From: Saccharomonospora sp. CUA-673
GTDB taxonomy: Bacteria; Actinomycetota; Actinomycetes; Mycobacteriales; Pseudonocardiaceae
NCBI RefSeq assembly: GCF_001942305.1
Contig: NZ_MKKE01000055.1
Span: 152,345-216,344, forward strand
Length of the DNA stretch: 64,000 bases
Direction: 5' to 3'
The notes beneath the pieces are model-generated. The model was not told where the DNA came from. It saw only the letters and a list, made by a program, of their open reading frames with translations, and did not search any database. The translations under genes were made by a program, and so were the position numbers. Shown in pieces: positions 1-7,683 of the stretch (positions are counted from its first letter, which is position 1; each line of letters starts with the position of its first letter).

Positions 1-902
1 GCAGGAGATGCAGAAGCTCCAGCGCGAGCACGGCGTCAACCCGCTCGGCAGCTGCCTGCCGATGATCCTGCAGATCCCGGTCTTCATCGGTCTGAACTGG
101 GTGCTCCGGAACTTCCAGGAGGGCCGCGAGAGCAACTACTTCTTCTCGGCTTCCGAGGTCGACTCCTACGTCAACGCGAAGGTGTTCGGCGTCAACCTCG
201 GCGACGCCATCAACCTCCTCGGCTTCGGTGGCACCGAGCCCGGCTGGCACTGGCACGTCGCCCCGGTCGCGATCCCGCTGATGATCGCGCCGGTATCGCG
301 ACGCACATGACGGCGCGGCACTCGGTGGCCCGCCAGAACCCGGCGTCGGCTACCCAGCAGACCGCATGATGAACAAGCTGACGCTGTACGTCTTCCCCGT
401 CGGTGTGCTCATCTTCGGTGCGTTCTTCCCGATCGGCCTGCTGCTGTACTGGCTCGCGAACAACATGTGGACCCTCGGCCAGCAGCGCTTCGTCTACACC
501 CGGATCGACAAGGAAGAGGAAGCGAAGAAGGCTGAGGCCAAGGACAAGCGGGACAACCTCGCCCCCAAGCCGGGCGCGAAGCCGAACAAGCCGCAGCCCG
601 GTCAGAAGCCGCAGAAACAGAAGGCCGGCCAGAGCACGGCCGACACCTCCGGCAAGACGGACGCCGAGGCGGCCGACGCCCCGGACGCTACGGACGCTTC
701 GGACGCCGGGGACTCCTCGGGCTCGGGCGGTGCGAAGTCGAAGAAGGCCGCGGCGACGTCCGGCCAGGCCTCGGCGGGCGCGAACAAGAACGGCTCCGGT
801 GCCAAGAACGGCGTGAAGGGCGGCGCCTGGGCGAAGAACGGCGGCAACCAGCAGCGGCCCGCGAACCAGAAGAAGAAGTCGAAGGGCGGCAAGCGCCGCT
901 GA
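1..902 (+). CDS. yidC: YidC/Oxa1 membrane protein insertase, C-terminal part (frame broken twice)
   Basis: Inserts and folds inner-membrane proteins, alone or with SecYEG. The 5' end lies outside the window. The visible part has the conserved core 'NPLGSCLPMILQIPVFIGL' (from about base 38) and the last membrane segments 'FPIGLLLYWLANNMWTLGQQ' (from about 426), then a Lys/Gln/Pro-rich cytoplasmic tail typical of actinobacterial YidC, which may contact ribosomes. The reading frame changes near 287-291 and again near 364-366. Adding one base at each place restores the expected 'HMTARHSVARQNPASATQQTA-MMNK' join, so both look like missing bases in the sequence and not a dead gene, because YidC is essential. 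It is followed by jag, its usual partner. rnpA, rpmH and dnaA should lie just left of the window. Confidence 0.93.
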
Positions 903-962
903 CGCGACCGGCGCGCGCCCGACCACGAACAGACATTGCAGGGGCCTGAGAGGAGAAACGAC

Positions 963-1628
963 ATGTCCGAGACCGCAGAGGTGATCGGCACGGAGGAGGA
1001 CAGGGCCGCGGCCGGTTCGGCCGGGCCCGAGGACGAGACAGTCGCGCCGGCGGAGACGTCGGAGGATTCCGGGGCGGAGTCCTCTGGCGAGTCGGCCGAG
1101 GCGAGCGGCAGCGCCGACTCCGCGGCGGACGGTGACGACGCCGACGGCGAGGACGAGGCGGACGGCGACGACCTGCTCGTCCAGGAGGGCGACATCGCGG
1201 GCGACTACCTCGAGCGCCTGCTGGACCTGCTCGACTACGACGGCGACATCGACCTCGACGTCGAGGCCGGGCGGGCGATCGTCAGCATCGACGGCGGCGA
1301 CGATCTCGAGAAGCTCGTCGGCCCCCGCGGCAACGTGCTGGAGGCGCTGCAGGAGCTGACGCGCCTGGCCGTGCAGCAGGAAACCGGCTCGCGCAGCCGG
1401 CTGATGCTCGACATCGCGGGCTGGCGTGCGGGCCGTCGCGAGGAGCTGCGGCGGATCGGCCGGACGGCTGCCGAGAACGTGGCGAAGACCGGTGAGAAGG
1501 AGAAGCTCCAGCCGATGAGCCCGTTCGAGCGCAAGGTCGTGCACGACGCGGTCGCCGAGGTCGACGGCGTGACGAGCGAGAGCGAGGGCGAGGAGCCCAA
1601 GCGGCGCGTCGTGGTGGTCCCCGAGTAA
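963..1628 (+). CDS. jag: Jag/SpoIIIJ-associated KH-R3H RNA-binding protein
   Basis: Single-stranded nucleic-acid-binding protein coded beside yidC in most Gram-positive genomes; in firmicutes (KhpB/EloR) it affects cell elongation, but its role in actinobacteria is less clear. About 221 residues: an acidic, low-complexity tail (residues 1-72), a KH-type domain (about 73-150, with the loop 'VGPRGNVLEALQELTRL') and an R3H domain (about 155-215, with R-x3-H as 'FERKVVHDAV'). The start ATG at 963 was chosen because a purine-rich GAGGAGAA lies 7 bases upstream; longer readings into the yidC spacer lack one. It is 60 bases after yidC, probably in the same transcript, and ends just before a strong terminator. 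Confidence 0.93.
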   Translation: MSETAEVIGTEEDRAAAGSAGPEDETVAPAETSEDSGAESSGESAEASGSADSAADGDDADGEDEADGDDLLVQEGDIAGDYLERLLDLLDYDGDIDLDVEAGRAIVSIDGGDDLEKLVGPRGNVLEALQELTRLAVQQETGSRSRLMLDIAGWRAGRREELRRIGRTAAENVAKTGEKEKLQPMSPFERKVVHDAVAEVDGVTSESEGEEPKRRVVVVPE

Positions 1629-1655
1629 GGAGCCGCACGGCTACACAGGATCGAC

Positions 1656-1693
1656 GAAGCGGCCCACCGGAACCCCGGTGGGCCGCTTCTTTT
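1656..1693 (+). terminator. Rho-independent terminator after jag
   Basis: Perfect 15-bp stem, 1656-1670 with 1675-1689, four-base loop AACC, followed by TTTT. It closes the yidC-jag transcript. A very similar hairpin recurs at 3290-3321. Confidence 0.9.
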
Positions 1694-1711
1694 GTGCGCG
1701 CCCGCGCCGTG

Positions 1712-1725
1712 GTTTCACGTGGAAC
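1712..1725. promoter_or_regulatory. parS: parS site 1
   Basis: GTTTCACGTGGAAC differs by one base from the palindromic actinobacterial ParB-binding site GTTTCACGTGAAAC. Confidence 0.85.
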
Positions 1726-1738
1726 ATGCGGGGCCGAA

Positions 1739-2347
1739 CTACGGCACGACGGCCGTCATGGCGCGAGCGAGCAGTTCGTCGATCGTGGTGGCGGTGTCGT
1801 CGATGTCGGCGGCACTCCACGCGGCGAGGGCGGCGTCCGCGCAGGACAGCGCCGAGGAGATCAACGCGTGCGGACGTGGATCCGTTCGATCGTCCGGGTC
1901 GATCCCGAGCCTGCGGGAGACCTCGGGACGCAGGAGCGGGGACCAGTGTGCGTGTTTGGCGAGGTGGGTGGCGGCCAGCGACGGAGCGCTGTCCATGAGG
2001 GCCATCAGCCGGCGGGTCCGCGCTGGGTCCGCGCCGTACGTGCGGCTGAGTGCTCCGAGCGCGTACCCGAGTGACCGCCACACCGGTTCGTCGTCGGGAC
2101 GTTCCCGGAGCGCCTCGAGCAGTTCCGTCCCGATGGCATCGACGTCGCCGAGCAGTGCGTCGTCCTTCGAGGCGAAGTAGCGGAAGAAGGTCGCGCGCGA
2201 GATCTCTGCTGCCGCGCAGATCTGCTCGACGGTGGCGGCGTCGTACCCGGATTCCACACACAGGTCGAGGGCGATCTGGGAGATCTGGGCACGCATGGCC
2301 CGTCTCGCACGCTCCCGCGCCCCACCTTGCCCGCCGTGCCGCACCAT
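1739..2347 (-). CDS. TetR/AcrR-family transcriptional regulator
   Basis: Predicted DNA-binding repressor of 202 residues. The N-terminal helix-turn-helix is clear ('AATVEQICAAAEISRATFFRYFASKDDALL', about residues 37-66); the rest is a helical ligand-binding domain with no recognised ligand. It is divergent from the short-chain dehydrogenase at 2419, with 71 bases between the start codons. An inverted repeat in that gap is the likely operator, so it probably represses itself and the dehydrogenase. The pair sits inside the otherwise conserved jag-rsmG spacer, between two copies of a terminator-parS block, which suggests later insertion. Confidence 0.88.
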   Translation of the reverse strand: MVRHGGQGGARERARRAMRAQISQIALDLCVESGYDAATVEQICAAAEISRATFFRYFASKDDALLGDVDAIGTELLEALRERPDDEPVWRSLGYALGALSRTYGADPARTRRLMALMDSAPSLAATHLAKHAHWSPLLRPEVSRRLGIDPDDRTDPRPHALISSALSCADAALAAWSAADIDDTATTIDELLARAMTAVVP

Positions 2348-2382
2348 GACTCGACGTTACAACATGCCGAAGATGATACTGT

Positions 2383-2398
2383 GTCTCATAACAGAGAC
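2383..2398. promoter_or_regulatory. Candidate TetR operator
   Basis: Inverted repeat GTCTC-ATAACA-GAGAC in the divergent tetR/SDR promoter region. Position and symmetry fit a TetR-family operator; binding is inferred. Confidence 0.55.
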
Positions 2399-2418
2399 GA
2401 CGTATCGTTGGAGTTGGC

Positions 2419-3252
2419 ATGGGCGAGCAGAAGACCATCGTGATCACCGGCGCGAGCGACGGGATCGGAGCCGCGGCCGCCCGACGGCTCAGCCACGACG
2501 GTCAGCGGGTCGTCGTTGTCGGCCGCTCACCCGAGAGGACCTCCGCCGTGGCGCAGGAGATCGGCGCCGAGCACTTCGTCGCGGACTTCACCGAGCTCGA
2601 TCAGGTCCGCTCGCTCGCCGAGGCGTTGAAGGCGGCTTGTCCCCGCATCGACGTGCTCGCCAACAATGCGGGTGGGGTCTTCGGTGACCCGACGAAGACC
2701 GTCGACGGGTTCGAGCGCACGTTCCAGATCAACCATCTGGCGCCCTTCCTGTTGACCCGGCTACTGATGGACACGCTCGTCGACTCCCACGCGAGCGTCA
2801 TCCAAACCTCGAGCACCCTGCGTCCCGCGCGGACGATCGATCTCGACGACCTCAATCACGACAAGAACTTCAGTCCGGTCCGCGCCTACACGGCCGCGAA
2901 GCTCGAGAACGTCTTGTTCACCACGGAACTGCAGCGGCGGTTCGGCGGCAAGGGGATCTCGGCGGCGGCCTGCTACCCCGGCAACGTCGCCACCAGTTTC
3001 GGCGCACAGTCCGAGAGCAGGCTCATGCGCTTCATCACCACCAACCCGATCTCGCGGCGTCTGATGCTCATCAGCCCGGACCGCGGTGCCGACACGCTCG
3101 TGTGGCTCTCGTCAGCGACGCCGGGTCGCGACTGGGAGCCGGGGCGGTACTTCTACAAGCGCACGCCGACCAAGCCGGGCAACGCCCAAGCGCTCGACGC
3201 CGACCTGGCCCGGCGGTTCTGGGATCGTTCGGAGGAACTGCTCGGCCTCTGA
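2419..3252 (+). CDS. Short-chain dehydrogenase/reductase (SDR)
   Basis: NAD(P)-dependent oxidoreductase of 277 residues with a Rossmann fold. Seen: cofactor loop TGASDGIG (about residues 10-17), NNAG (about 82-85), catalytic Ser in 'QTSST' and the YxxxK pair as 'YTAAK' (about residues 156-160). The pattern resembles retinol-dehydrogenase/WW-oxidoreductase-like SDRs acting on hydrophobic carbonyl compounds, but the substrate cannot be read from sequence. ATG at 2419 follows GGAG at about 2409. It is divergent from the TetR regulator, which probably controls it. Confidence 0.9.
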   Translation: MGEQKTIVITGASDGIGAAAARRLSHDGQRVVVVGRSPERTSAVAQEIGAEHFVADFTELDQVRSLAEALKAACPRIDVLANNAGGVFGDPTKTVDGFERTFQINHLAPFLLTRLLMDTLVDSHASVIQTSSTLRPARTIDLDDLNHDKNFSPVRAYTAAKLENVLFTTELQRRFGGKGISAAACYPGNVATSFGAQSESRLMRFITTNPISRRLMLISPDRGADTLVWLSSATPGRDWEPGRYFYKRTPTKPGNAQALDADLARRFWDRSEELLGL

Positions 3253-3289
3253 CAGGTCGGCCGGACGCCCGGCCCGACACCGAACTCCC

Positions 3290-3323
3290 GAAGCGGCCCA
3301 CCGGATGCAGTGGGCCGCTTCTT
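3290..3323 (+). terminator. Terminator after the SDR gene
   Basis: Stem GAAGCGGCCCA (3290-3300) with TGGGCCGCTTC (3311-3321), extended by one C-G pair, then TTCTTC. Near-copy of the jag terminator. Confidence 0.8.
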
Positions 3324-3344
3324 CTGCGCCCGTGGCTCGCCGTG

Positions 3345-3358
3345 GTTTCACGTGGAAC
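3345..3358. promoter_or_regulatory. parS: parS site 2
   Basis: GTTTCACGTGGAAC, one mismatch to the palindromic consensus; inside direct repeat copy 2. Confidence 0.85.
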
Positions 3359-3389
3359 GTGCCGGCTGATCGACAGGCGTCTGCGGGCC

Positions 3390-3403
3390 GTTTCACGTGG
3401 AAC
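3390..3403. promoter_or_regulatory. parS: parS site 3
   Basis: GTTTCACGTGGAAC, one mismatch to consensus; 45 bases from site 2. Confidence 0.85.
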
Positions 3404-3468
3404 ATGCGACGGGAAGCGAGCGAGTCGCTCTCACGGGAGCCGAGGGGCGGCGGCGGGTCGGGCGCGAG

Positions 3469-3482
3469 GTTCCACGTGAAAC
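3469..3482. promoter_or_regulatory. parS: parS site 4
   Basis: GTTCCACGTGAAAC, one mismatch to consensus. Confidence 0.85.
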
Positions 3483-3517
3483 ACGGGGCCGCCGATGACA
3501 GCCCAACCGCGGGTGTC

Positions 3518-3531
3518 GTTCCCCGTGAAAC
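3518..3531. promoter_or_regulatory. parS: Degenerate parS site 5
   Basis: GTTCCCCGTGAAAC has two mismatches, one in the central CACGTG core, so it may bind weakly. Confidence 0.55.
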
Positions 3532-3607
3532 GGGGATCCGGCGACCCTCCCGCTTCCCTCCCCGCGCGGCCGGCCGGCCGCGCGTCGCTCGCTCTCGGCG
3601 CGTGCGC

Positions 3608-3621
3608 GTTTCACGTGAAAC
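3608..3621. promoter_or_regulatory. parS: parS site 6 (perfect)
   Basis: Perfect palindrome GTTTCACGTGAAAC. A TTGTCCACA DnaA-type box follows at 3633-3641. Confidence 0.93.
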
Positions 3622-3696
3622 GGTGCGTGGACTTGTCCACATCTTCGGTCTGTCTACGCGGTGCGGCGCCGAGTTCGTGGACAATCGAAGCGGGCC

Positions 3697-3710
3697 GTTT
3701 CACGTGAAAC
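3697..3710. promoter_or_regulatory. parS: parS site 7 (perfect)
   Basis: Perfect palindrome GTTTCACGTGAAAC, 34 bases before the rsmG start codon. Confidence 0.93.
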
Positions 3711-3743
3711 TGCGAGCCCGTGACACCGGTGAGGAGATGAGTA

Positions 3744-4451
3744 GTGGGTCTGGACGGACTCGAGTCCACCACCCCGGCGGCGGCGATCGCCGTGTTCGGA
3801 GATCACGTCGACCGCGCGGAGCGGTTCGTGGCGATGCTGCGGGAGGACGGTGTCCGGCGCGGGCTGATCGGACCCCGGGAACTGGACCGCCTGTGGGACC
3901 GGCACGTCCTCAACTCGGCAGTTCTGGGTGAAGAGGTTCCACGTGAAACATCGGTCGTCGATGTGGGGTCCGGAGCGGGCCTTCCTGGAGTACCGTTGGC
4001 GATCAGTCGCCCCGACCTCGATATCGTTCTCCTCGAACCCATGGCACGTCGCGTGGAGTGGCTCGAGGAAGTCGTGGAGGAGCTCGATCTCGACGGTGTC
4101 ACCGTTGTCCGGGGGCGTGCGGAGGAGAAGTCCGTACGCAAGCAACTCGAACCCGCGGACGTGGTGACGGCACGTGCCGTCGCTCCCCTGGCCCGCCTCG
4201 CCGGCTGGTGCCTGCCGTTGGTGCACGAGTCCGGGACCTTGGTGGCACTCAAGGGAGCCAGCGCGGCCGAGGAGATCGAACGCGACCGCGCGGCGGTCGC
4301 GAAAGTCGGAGGCGGCGAGCCACGCATCGCGCAGTGCGGCGCGGACATCCTCGACATCCCCACGACGGTCGTCGTGGTCGAGCGGGTGGCGCGACAGAAA
4401 TCGGGTTCGCAGCGGAAGCGGTCGACGAAGAAGGGTCAACGGAGCGCATGA
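3744..4451 (+). CDS. rsmG: 16S rRNA (guanine-N7) methyltransferase RsmG/GidB
   Basis: Uses S-adenosylmethionine to methylate N7 of G527 (E. coli numbering) in the 16S rRNA 530 loop; its loss gives low-level streptomycin resistance. About 235 residues, usual for the family. The SAM-binding loop 'DVGSGAGLPG' is at about residues 72-81 and the acidic residue ending the next strand is in 'VLLEP'. The C-terminus is basic (KRSTKKGQR). GTG at 3744 was chosen because GAGGAG lies at 3731-3736. A parS site lies inside the coding sequence at 3936-3949. It precedes parA, the standard order. Confidence 0.95.
   Translation: MGLDGLESTTPAAAIAVFGDHVDRAERFVAMLREDGVRRGLIGPRELDRLWDRHVLNSAVLGEEVPRETSVVDVGSGAGLPGVPLAISRPDLDIVLLEPMARRVEWLEEVVEELDLDGVTVVRGRAEEKSVRKQLEPADVVTARAVAPLARLAGWCLPLVHESGTLVALKGASAAEEIERDRAAVAKVGGGEPRIAQCGADILDIPTTVVVVERVARQKSGSQRKRSTKKGQRSA
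3936..3949. promoter_or_regulatory. parS: parS site 8, inside rsmG
   Basis: GTTCCACGTGAAAC within the rsmG reading frame, coding 'VPRET'; one mismatch to consensus. Confidence 0.85.
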
Positions 4452-4473
4452 CGAGCAGGACTGAGCAAGGCAT

Positions 4474-4487
4474 GTTCCACGTGAAAC
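4474..4487. promoter_or_regulatory. parS: parS site 9, upstream of parA
   Basis: GTTCCACGTGAAAC in the rsmG-parA gap, with a T before and an A after that extend the palindrome. Confidence 0.88.
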
Positions 4488-4527
4488 AGAGCGGGCACGG
4501 GCGCGCTTCTGAGAAGGGAGAGGCTCG

Positions 4528-5427
4528 GTGACGACACCAGCTGACCAGACCCAGACCGGCGGCTCCACCCCGATCGGTGAGGAAGCGCTGCGTGCCGCAC
4601 GCGTGCTGCACCCCGACGACAACTTCATGCCCCGCCCCAGTAAGCGCCGCATCCTCACCGTCGCCAACCAGAAGGGCGGCGTCGGCAAGACGACGAGCAC
4701 GGTGAACCTCGCGGCCGGCCTCGCGCTGCACGGCGTGAAGACCCTCGTGATCGACCTCGACCCGCAGGGGAACGCGAGCACCGCGGTCGACGTGGACCAC
4801 CGCTCCGGCACGCCGTCGGTGTACGAGATGCTCATCGGCGAGGTCTCGGTCGTCGATGCGGCGCAGGTGAGCTCGCAGAGCGAGAACCTGCTGTGCGTGC
4901 CCGCAACGATCGACCTCGCCGGTGCCGAGATCGAACTCGTCTCGATGCAGTCCCGGGAGTCGCGGCTCAAGGAGGCGCTGTCGGAGGAGGTGCTCGAGCA
5001 GCTCGACGTCGACTACGTCTTCATCGACTGCCCGCCCTCGCTCGGCCTGCTCACGGTGAACGCGCTCGTGGCCGCGCACGAGGTGCTGATCCCGATCCAG
5101 TGCGAGTACTACGCGCTCGAAGGGCTCGGCCAGCTGCTGAGCAACATCGAGCTCGTGCAGAAGCACCTGAACCGCACGCTGTCGGTGTCGACCATTCTGC
5201 TGACGATGTACGACGGCCGGACCAAGCTGGCCGATCAGGTCACGCAGGAGGTGCAGAATCACTTCGGGGAGGTCGTCCTGAAGACGATCATCCCGCGCAG
5301 TGTGAAGGTCTCGGAGGCCCCGGGATACGGCCAGACGGTCCTGGCCTTCGATCCCGGTTCACGTGGCGCCATGAGCTACCTGGACGCCGCTCGCGAACTC
5401 GCCGAACGTGGCGTGGAGGGGAAGTAG
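4528..5427 (+). CDS. parA: Chromosome-partitioning ATPase ParA
   Basis: Walker-type ATPase that forms ATP-dependent dimers on nucleoid DNA and moves ParB-parS complexes during origin segregation. About 299 residues. Seen: deviant Walker A 'KGGVGKTT' (about residues 49-56) with the signature lysine, Walker A' 'DLDPQGN', Walker B 'VFIDCPPSL', and the late 'PRSVKVSEAPGYG' motif. A roughly 40-residue N-terminal extension is usual in actinobacteria, where it helps bind polar anchoring proteins. Start GTG 4528 follows GGGAGAGG. parB begins 4 bases after its stop, so they are co-translated. Confidence 0.97.
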   Translation: MTTPADQTQTGGSTPIGEEALRAARVLHPDDNFMPRPSKRRILTVANQKGGVGKTTSTVNLAAGLALHGVKTLVIDLDPQGNASTAVDVDHRSGTPSVYEMLIGEVSVVDAAQVSSQSENLLCVPATIDLAGAEIELVSMQSRESRLKEALSEEVLEQLDVDYVFIDCPPSLGLLTVNALVAAHEVLIPIQCEYYALEGLGQLLSNIELVQKHLNRTLSVSTILLTMYDGRTKLADQVTQEVQNHFGEVVLKTIIPRSVKVSEAPGYGQTVLAFDPGSRGAMSYLDAARELAERGVEGK

Positions 5428-5430
5428 GAC

Positions 5431-6474
5431 ATGACCGAACGCAGAGGCGGCCTCGGCCGCGGCCTGGCAGCGCTGATCCCGACGGGACCGGTCGAGGAGG
5501 AGGGCAGCAACGGCAACGCGAGCAACGCGACCGTCGCCGAGGCGCCCTCCGTGCCGATCCCCGATGTCACAGCGGTCACGTCGAAGGGTGCCGACGACAG
5601 TGGATGGTTCGCCGCCAACGGCGCCATCGACGGCACCCCCACGGTCAGCGGTCAGGTCGCCGGCGCGGTCTATCGCGAGGTTCCGATCGAGTCGATCGAG
5701 CGGAACCCCAAGCAGCCACGCCAGGTCTTCGACGAGGAAGCCCTGGCCGAGCTGGAGCACTCGATCCGCGAGTTCGGCCTCATGCAGCCGATCGTCGTGC
5801 GCGTGCTCGCCGACGACAAGCTCGAACTCGTCATGGGCGAGCGCCGGCTGCGCGCCTCGCAGCGGGCCGGTCTCGAGCACATCCCGGCGATCGTGCGGCA
5901 GACGACCGACGACGCGATGCTGCGGGATGCGCTCCTGGAGAACATTCACCGCGTGCAGCTGAACCCGCTCGAGGAGGCAGCGGCGTATCAGCAGCTGCTC
6001 GAGGAGTTCGACGTGACGCACGACGAGCTCGCCTCGCGGATCGGGCGCAGCCGTCCGGTCATCACCAACACGATCCGCCTGCTCCGTCTCCCCCTGCCCG
6101 TGCAGCGGCGCGTCGCGGCGGGCGTGCTGTCGGCGGGTCACGCGCGGGCGTTGTTGTCGCTCGAGGACGCCGACGCGCAGGAGGAGCTGGCCGGTCGGAT
6201 CGTGTCCGAGGGGTTGTCGGTCCGCGCGACCGAGGAGGCGGTGACCCTCCACAAGAACGGTCCGAAGAAGAAGGAGCGCAAGCAGGCCCGTAAGCCGATG
6301 GAGGCCCCCGGCCTCCAGGAGTTGGCGACGCGGTTGTCGGACAGCTTCGACACCAAGGTGAAGGTCGACCTCGGCCGCCGGAAGGGCCGGATCGTCGTGG
6401 AGTTCGGGTCGGTGGACGACCTCGAGCGCATCGTCGGCCTGATGGATCCGAAAAAGGGCAAACCGGACACGTAA
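5431..6474 (+). CDS. parB: Chromosome-partitioning protein ParB
   Basis: CTP-dependent DNA clamp that loads at parS, spreads along DNA and is moved by ParA. About 347 residues. Seen: the N-terminal ParA-contact stretch 'RRGGLGRGLAALIP' (about residues 4-17), the CTP-binding domain with 'NPKQPRQVFDEEAL' and 'GERRLRASQRAGL', the helix-turn-helix ('VTHDELASRIGRSRPVITNTIRLLRLP') that reads parS, and the C-terminal dimerisation domain. Its targets, nine parS-like sites, lie 1-4 kb upstream. The low-complexity linker at residues 18-75 is normal. A strong bidirectional terminator follows. Confidence 0.97.
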   Translation: MTERRGGLGRGLAALIPTGPVEEEGSNGNASNATVAEAPSVPIPDVTAVTSKGADDSGWFAANGAIDGTPTVSGQVAGAVYREVPIESIERNPKQPRQVFDEEALAELEHSIREFGLMQPIVVRVLADDKLELVMGERRLRASQRAGLEHIPAIVRQTTDDAMLRDALLENIHRVQLNPLEEAAAYQQLLEEFDVTHDELASRIGRSRPVITNTIRLLRLPLPVQRRVAAGVLSAGHARALLSLEDADAQEELAGRIVSEGLSVRATEEAVTLHKNGPKKKERKQARKPMEAPGLQELATRLSDSFDTKVKVDLGRRKGRIVVEFGSVDDLERIVGLMDPKKGKPDT

Positions 6475-6552
6475 CGGAACGTCCCGTCACACCGGGTCAT
6501 TCCGTCACGGTGACGATTACCCGTGGTGATCCAGCGTCGCGGAGTGTAGGCA

Positions 6553-6597
6553 GAGAAAAGGCCGCCCGAGCGAACCTCGCTCGGGCGGCCTTTTCTC
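6553..6597. terminator. Bidirectional terminator between parB and the ddl-like gene
   Basis: Perfect 21-bp stem (6553-6573 with 6577-6597), 3-base loop, with AAAA on one side and TTTT on the other. It can end both converging transcripts. Confidence 0.93.
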
Positions 6598-6607
6598 GTG
6601 TCCGGGG

Positions 6608-7569
6608 TCAGTCGGCCCGGGCGGTGGCGCGTTCGACGAGCTCGCCGAACACCGCGCCGAGCGAGGTGCCGGCGGCCTCGAGCGCCATCGGCACCGTCGA
6701 GGTCTCGGTGAGTCCGGGCGAGCAGTTCACCTCGAGGAAGTGGACGCTCCCGTCGGCGGCGACGATCGCGTCGGTGCGGGAGATGTCGCGCAGGCCGAGC
6801 AGTCGGTGTGCGCCGACGGCCAGCTCCCCCACCGCCTTCTCGGCGTCGGCCTCGAGCCGGGCGGGCGTGAAGAAGTCGGTCAGCCCGGCGGTGTAGCGCG
6901 CCGTGTAGTCGTAGATCCCGCTCTCCGGCACGATCTCCACCGCAGGCAGGGCGCGGGGCCCGTCGGCACCCTCGACGACCGTGACGGCCACCTCGGTGCC
7001 CTCGATGTACTGCTCCGCGAGGACGGTGTCGCCGTAGGCGAAGCAGCCGACCATCGCGGCGGGCAGATCGGCGGCGTCGCGGACGACCTGCGCGCCGAGC
7101 GCCGAGCCGCCCTGGTCGGGCTTGAGGATCAGCGGCAGCCCGAGGCGTTCGACCATCGCGTCGAGCACCGTCTGCGCGCCCAGCTCGCGGAACGTGCTGT
7201 GCGGCAACACGATCCAGTCCGGCGTGCCGAACTCGCGCCGGCGACGAGCGCCTTGGCGATCGGCTTGTCCCATGCGCGTCGGCAGCCCTGCGAGTGCGTG
7301 CCGACGAACGGGATGGAGAACATCTCGAGCACGGTCTGCACCGAGCCGTTCTCGCCCTCCCCGCCGTGCAGCGCGACGACGGCCGCGTCGGGGCGTTCGT
7401 CGCGCAACCGGGCGATGAGGCCGGCGTCGGTGTCCCACTCCTGCACCGTCAGACCCGCGTCGCGCAGTGCGACCGACAGGCGCCTGCCGGAGCGCAACGA
7501 GACGTCCCGTTCGTGGGACAGTCCGCCCGCGAGGACGGCGACAGTGCGTTCGGCCTTACCTTCGGCCAC
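6608..7569 (-). CDS. D-alanine-D-alanine ligase-like ATP-grasp protein (one frame change)
   Basis: ATP-grasp ligase related to Ddl, which makes the D-Ala-D-Ala dipeptide of peptidoglycan. The N-terminal domain starts 'VAVLAGGLSHERDVSLRSGR' (Ddl signature) and has 'ALHGGEGENGSVQTVLEM'. The ATP-grasp half has 'LPLILKPDQGGSALGAQ', 'AEQYIEGTEVAVTVV' and the metal-binding 'FLEVNCSPGLTETS'. Canonical Ddl ends in 'EVNTxPGxTxxS', so this is a close relative, possibly a second ligase or one with another dipeptide product. The two halves are in different frames, joining near 7235; both are intact, so a missing base is likely. From memory, a ligase gene sits here in other Pseudonocardiaceae. ATG 7569; it shares a terminator with parB. 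Confidence 0.85.
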
Positions 7570-7683
7570 CCGAAACTCCTTGGGACTGCGAGAGAAAACT
7601 GGAGACGTCGGCCCGCGGGCGACGTCGGATCAGGCCGTGTCGGGGCCCGGCGTCTGCGGGCCGGACACGCGCGCGTGGTCACG

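Larger units (their letters stand above)
1655..1733. repeat. Direct repeat copy 1 (terminator plus parS)
   Basis: This roughly 75-base block (hairpin GAAGCGGCCCACCGG..., TTCTT, spacer, CCGTGGTTTCACGTGGAAC) is repeated with about 80% identity by eye at 3289-3362. The two copies flank the tetR-SDR pair. Confidence 0.8.
3289..3362. repeat. Direct repeat copy 2 (terminator plus parS)
   Basis: Second copy of the block at 1655-1733. It contains a shorter version of the same terminator hairpin and a parS site with the same left flank (CCGTGGTTTCACGTGGAAC). Confidence 0.8.

Noticed and set aside
1..902. yidC as a pseudogene
   Set aside because: Both frame breaks are single bases and every conserved block is present; YidC is essential, so a sequence error is more likely than gene loss.
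5353..5366. GGTTCACGTGGCGC in parA as another parS
   Set aside because: Only the CACGTG core is symmetrical; outer positions do not match the consensus arms.
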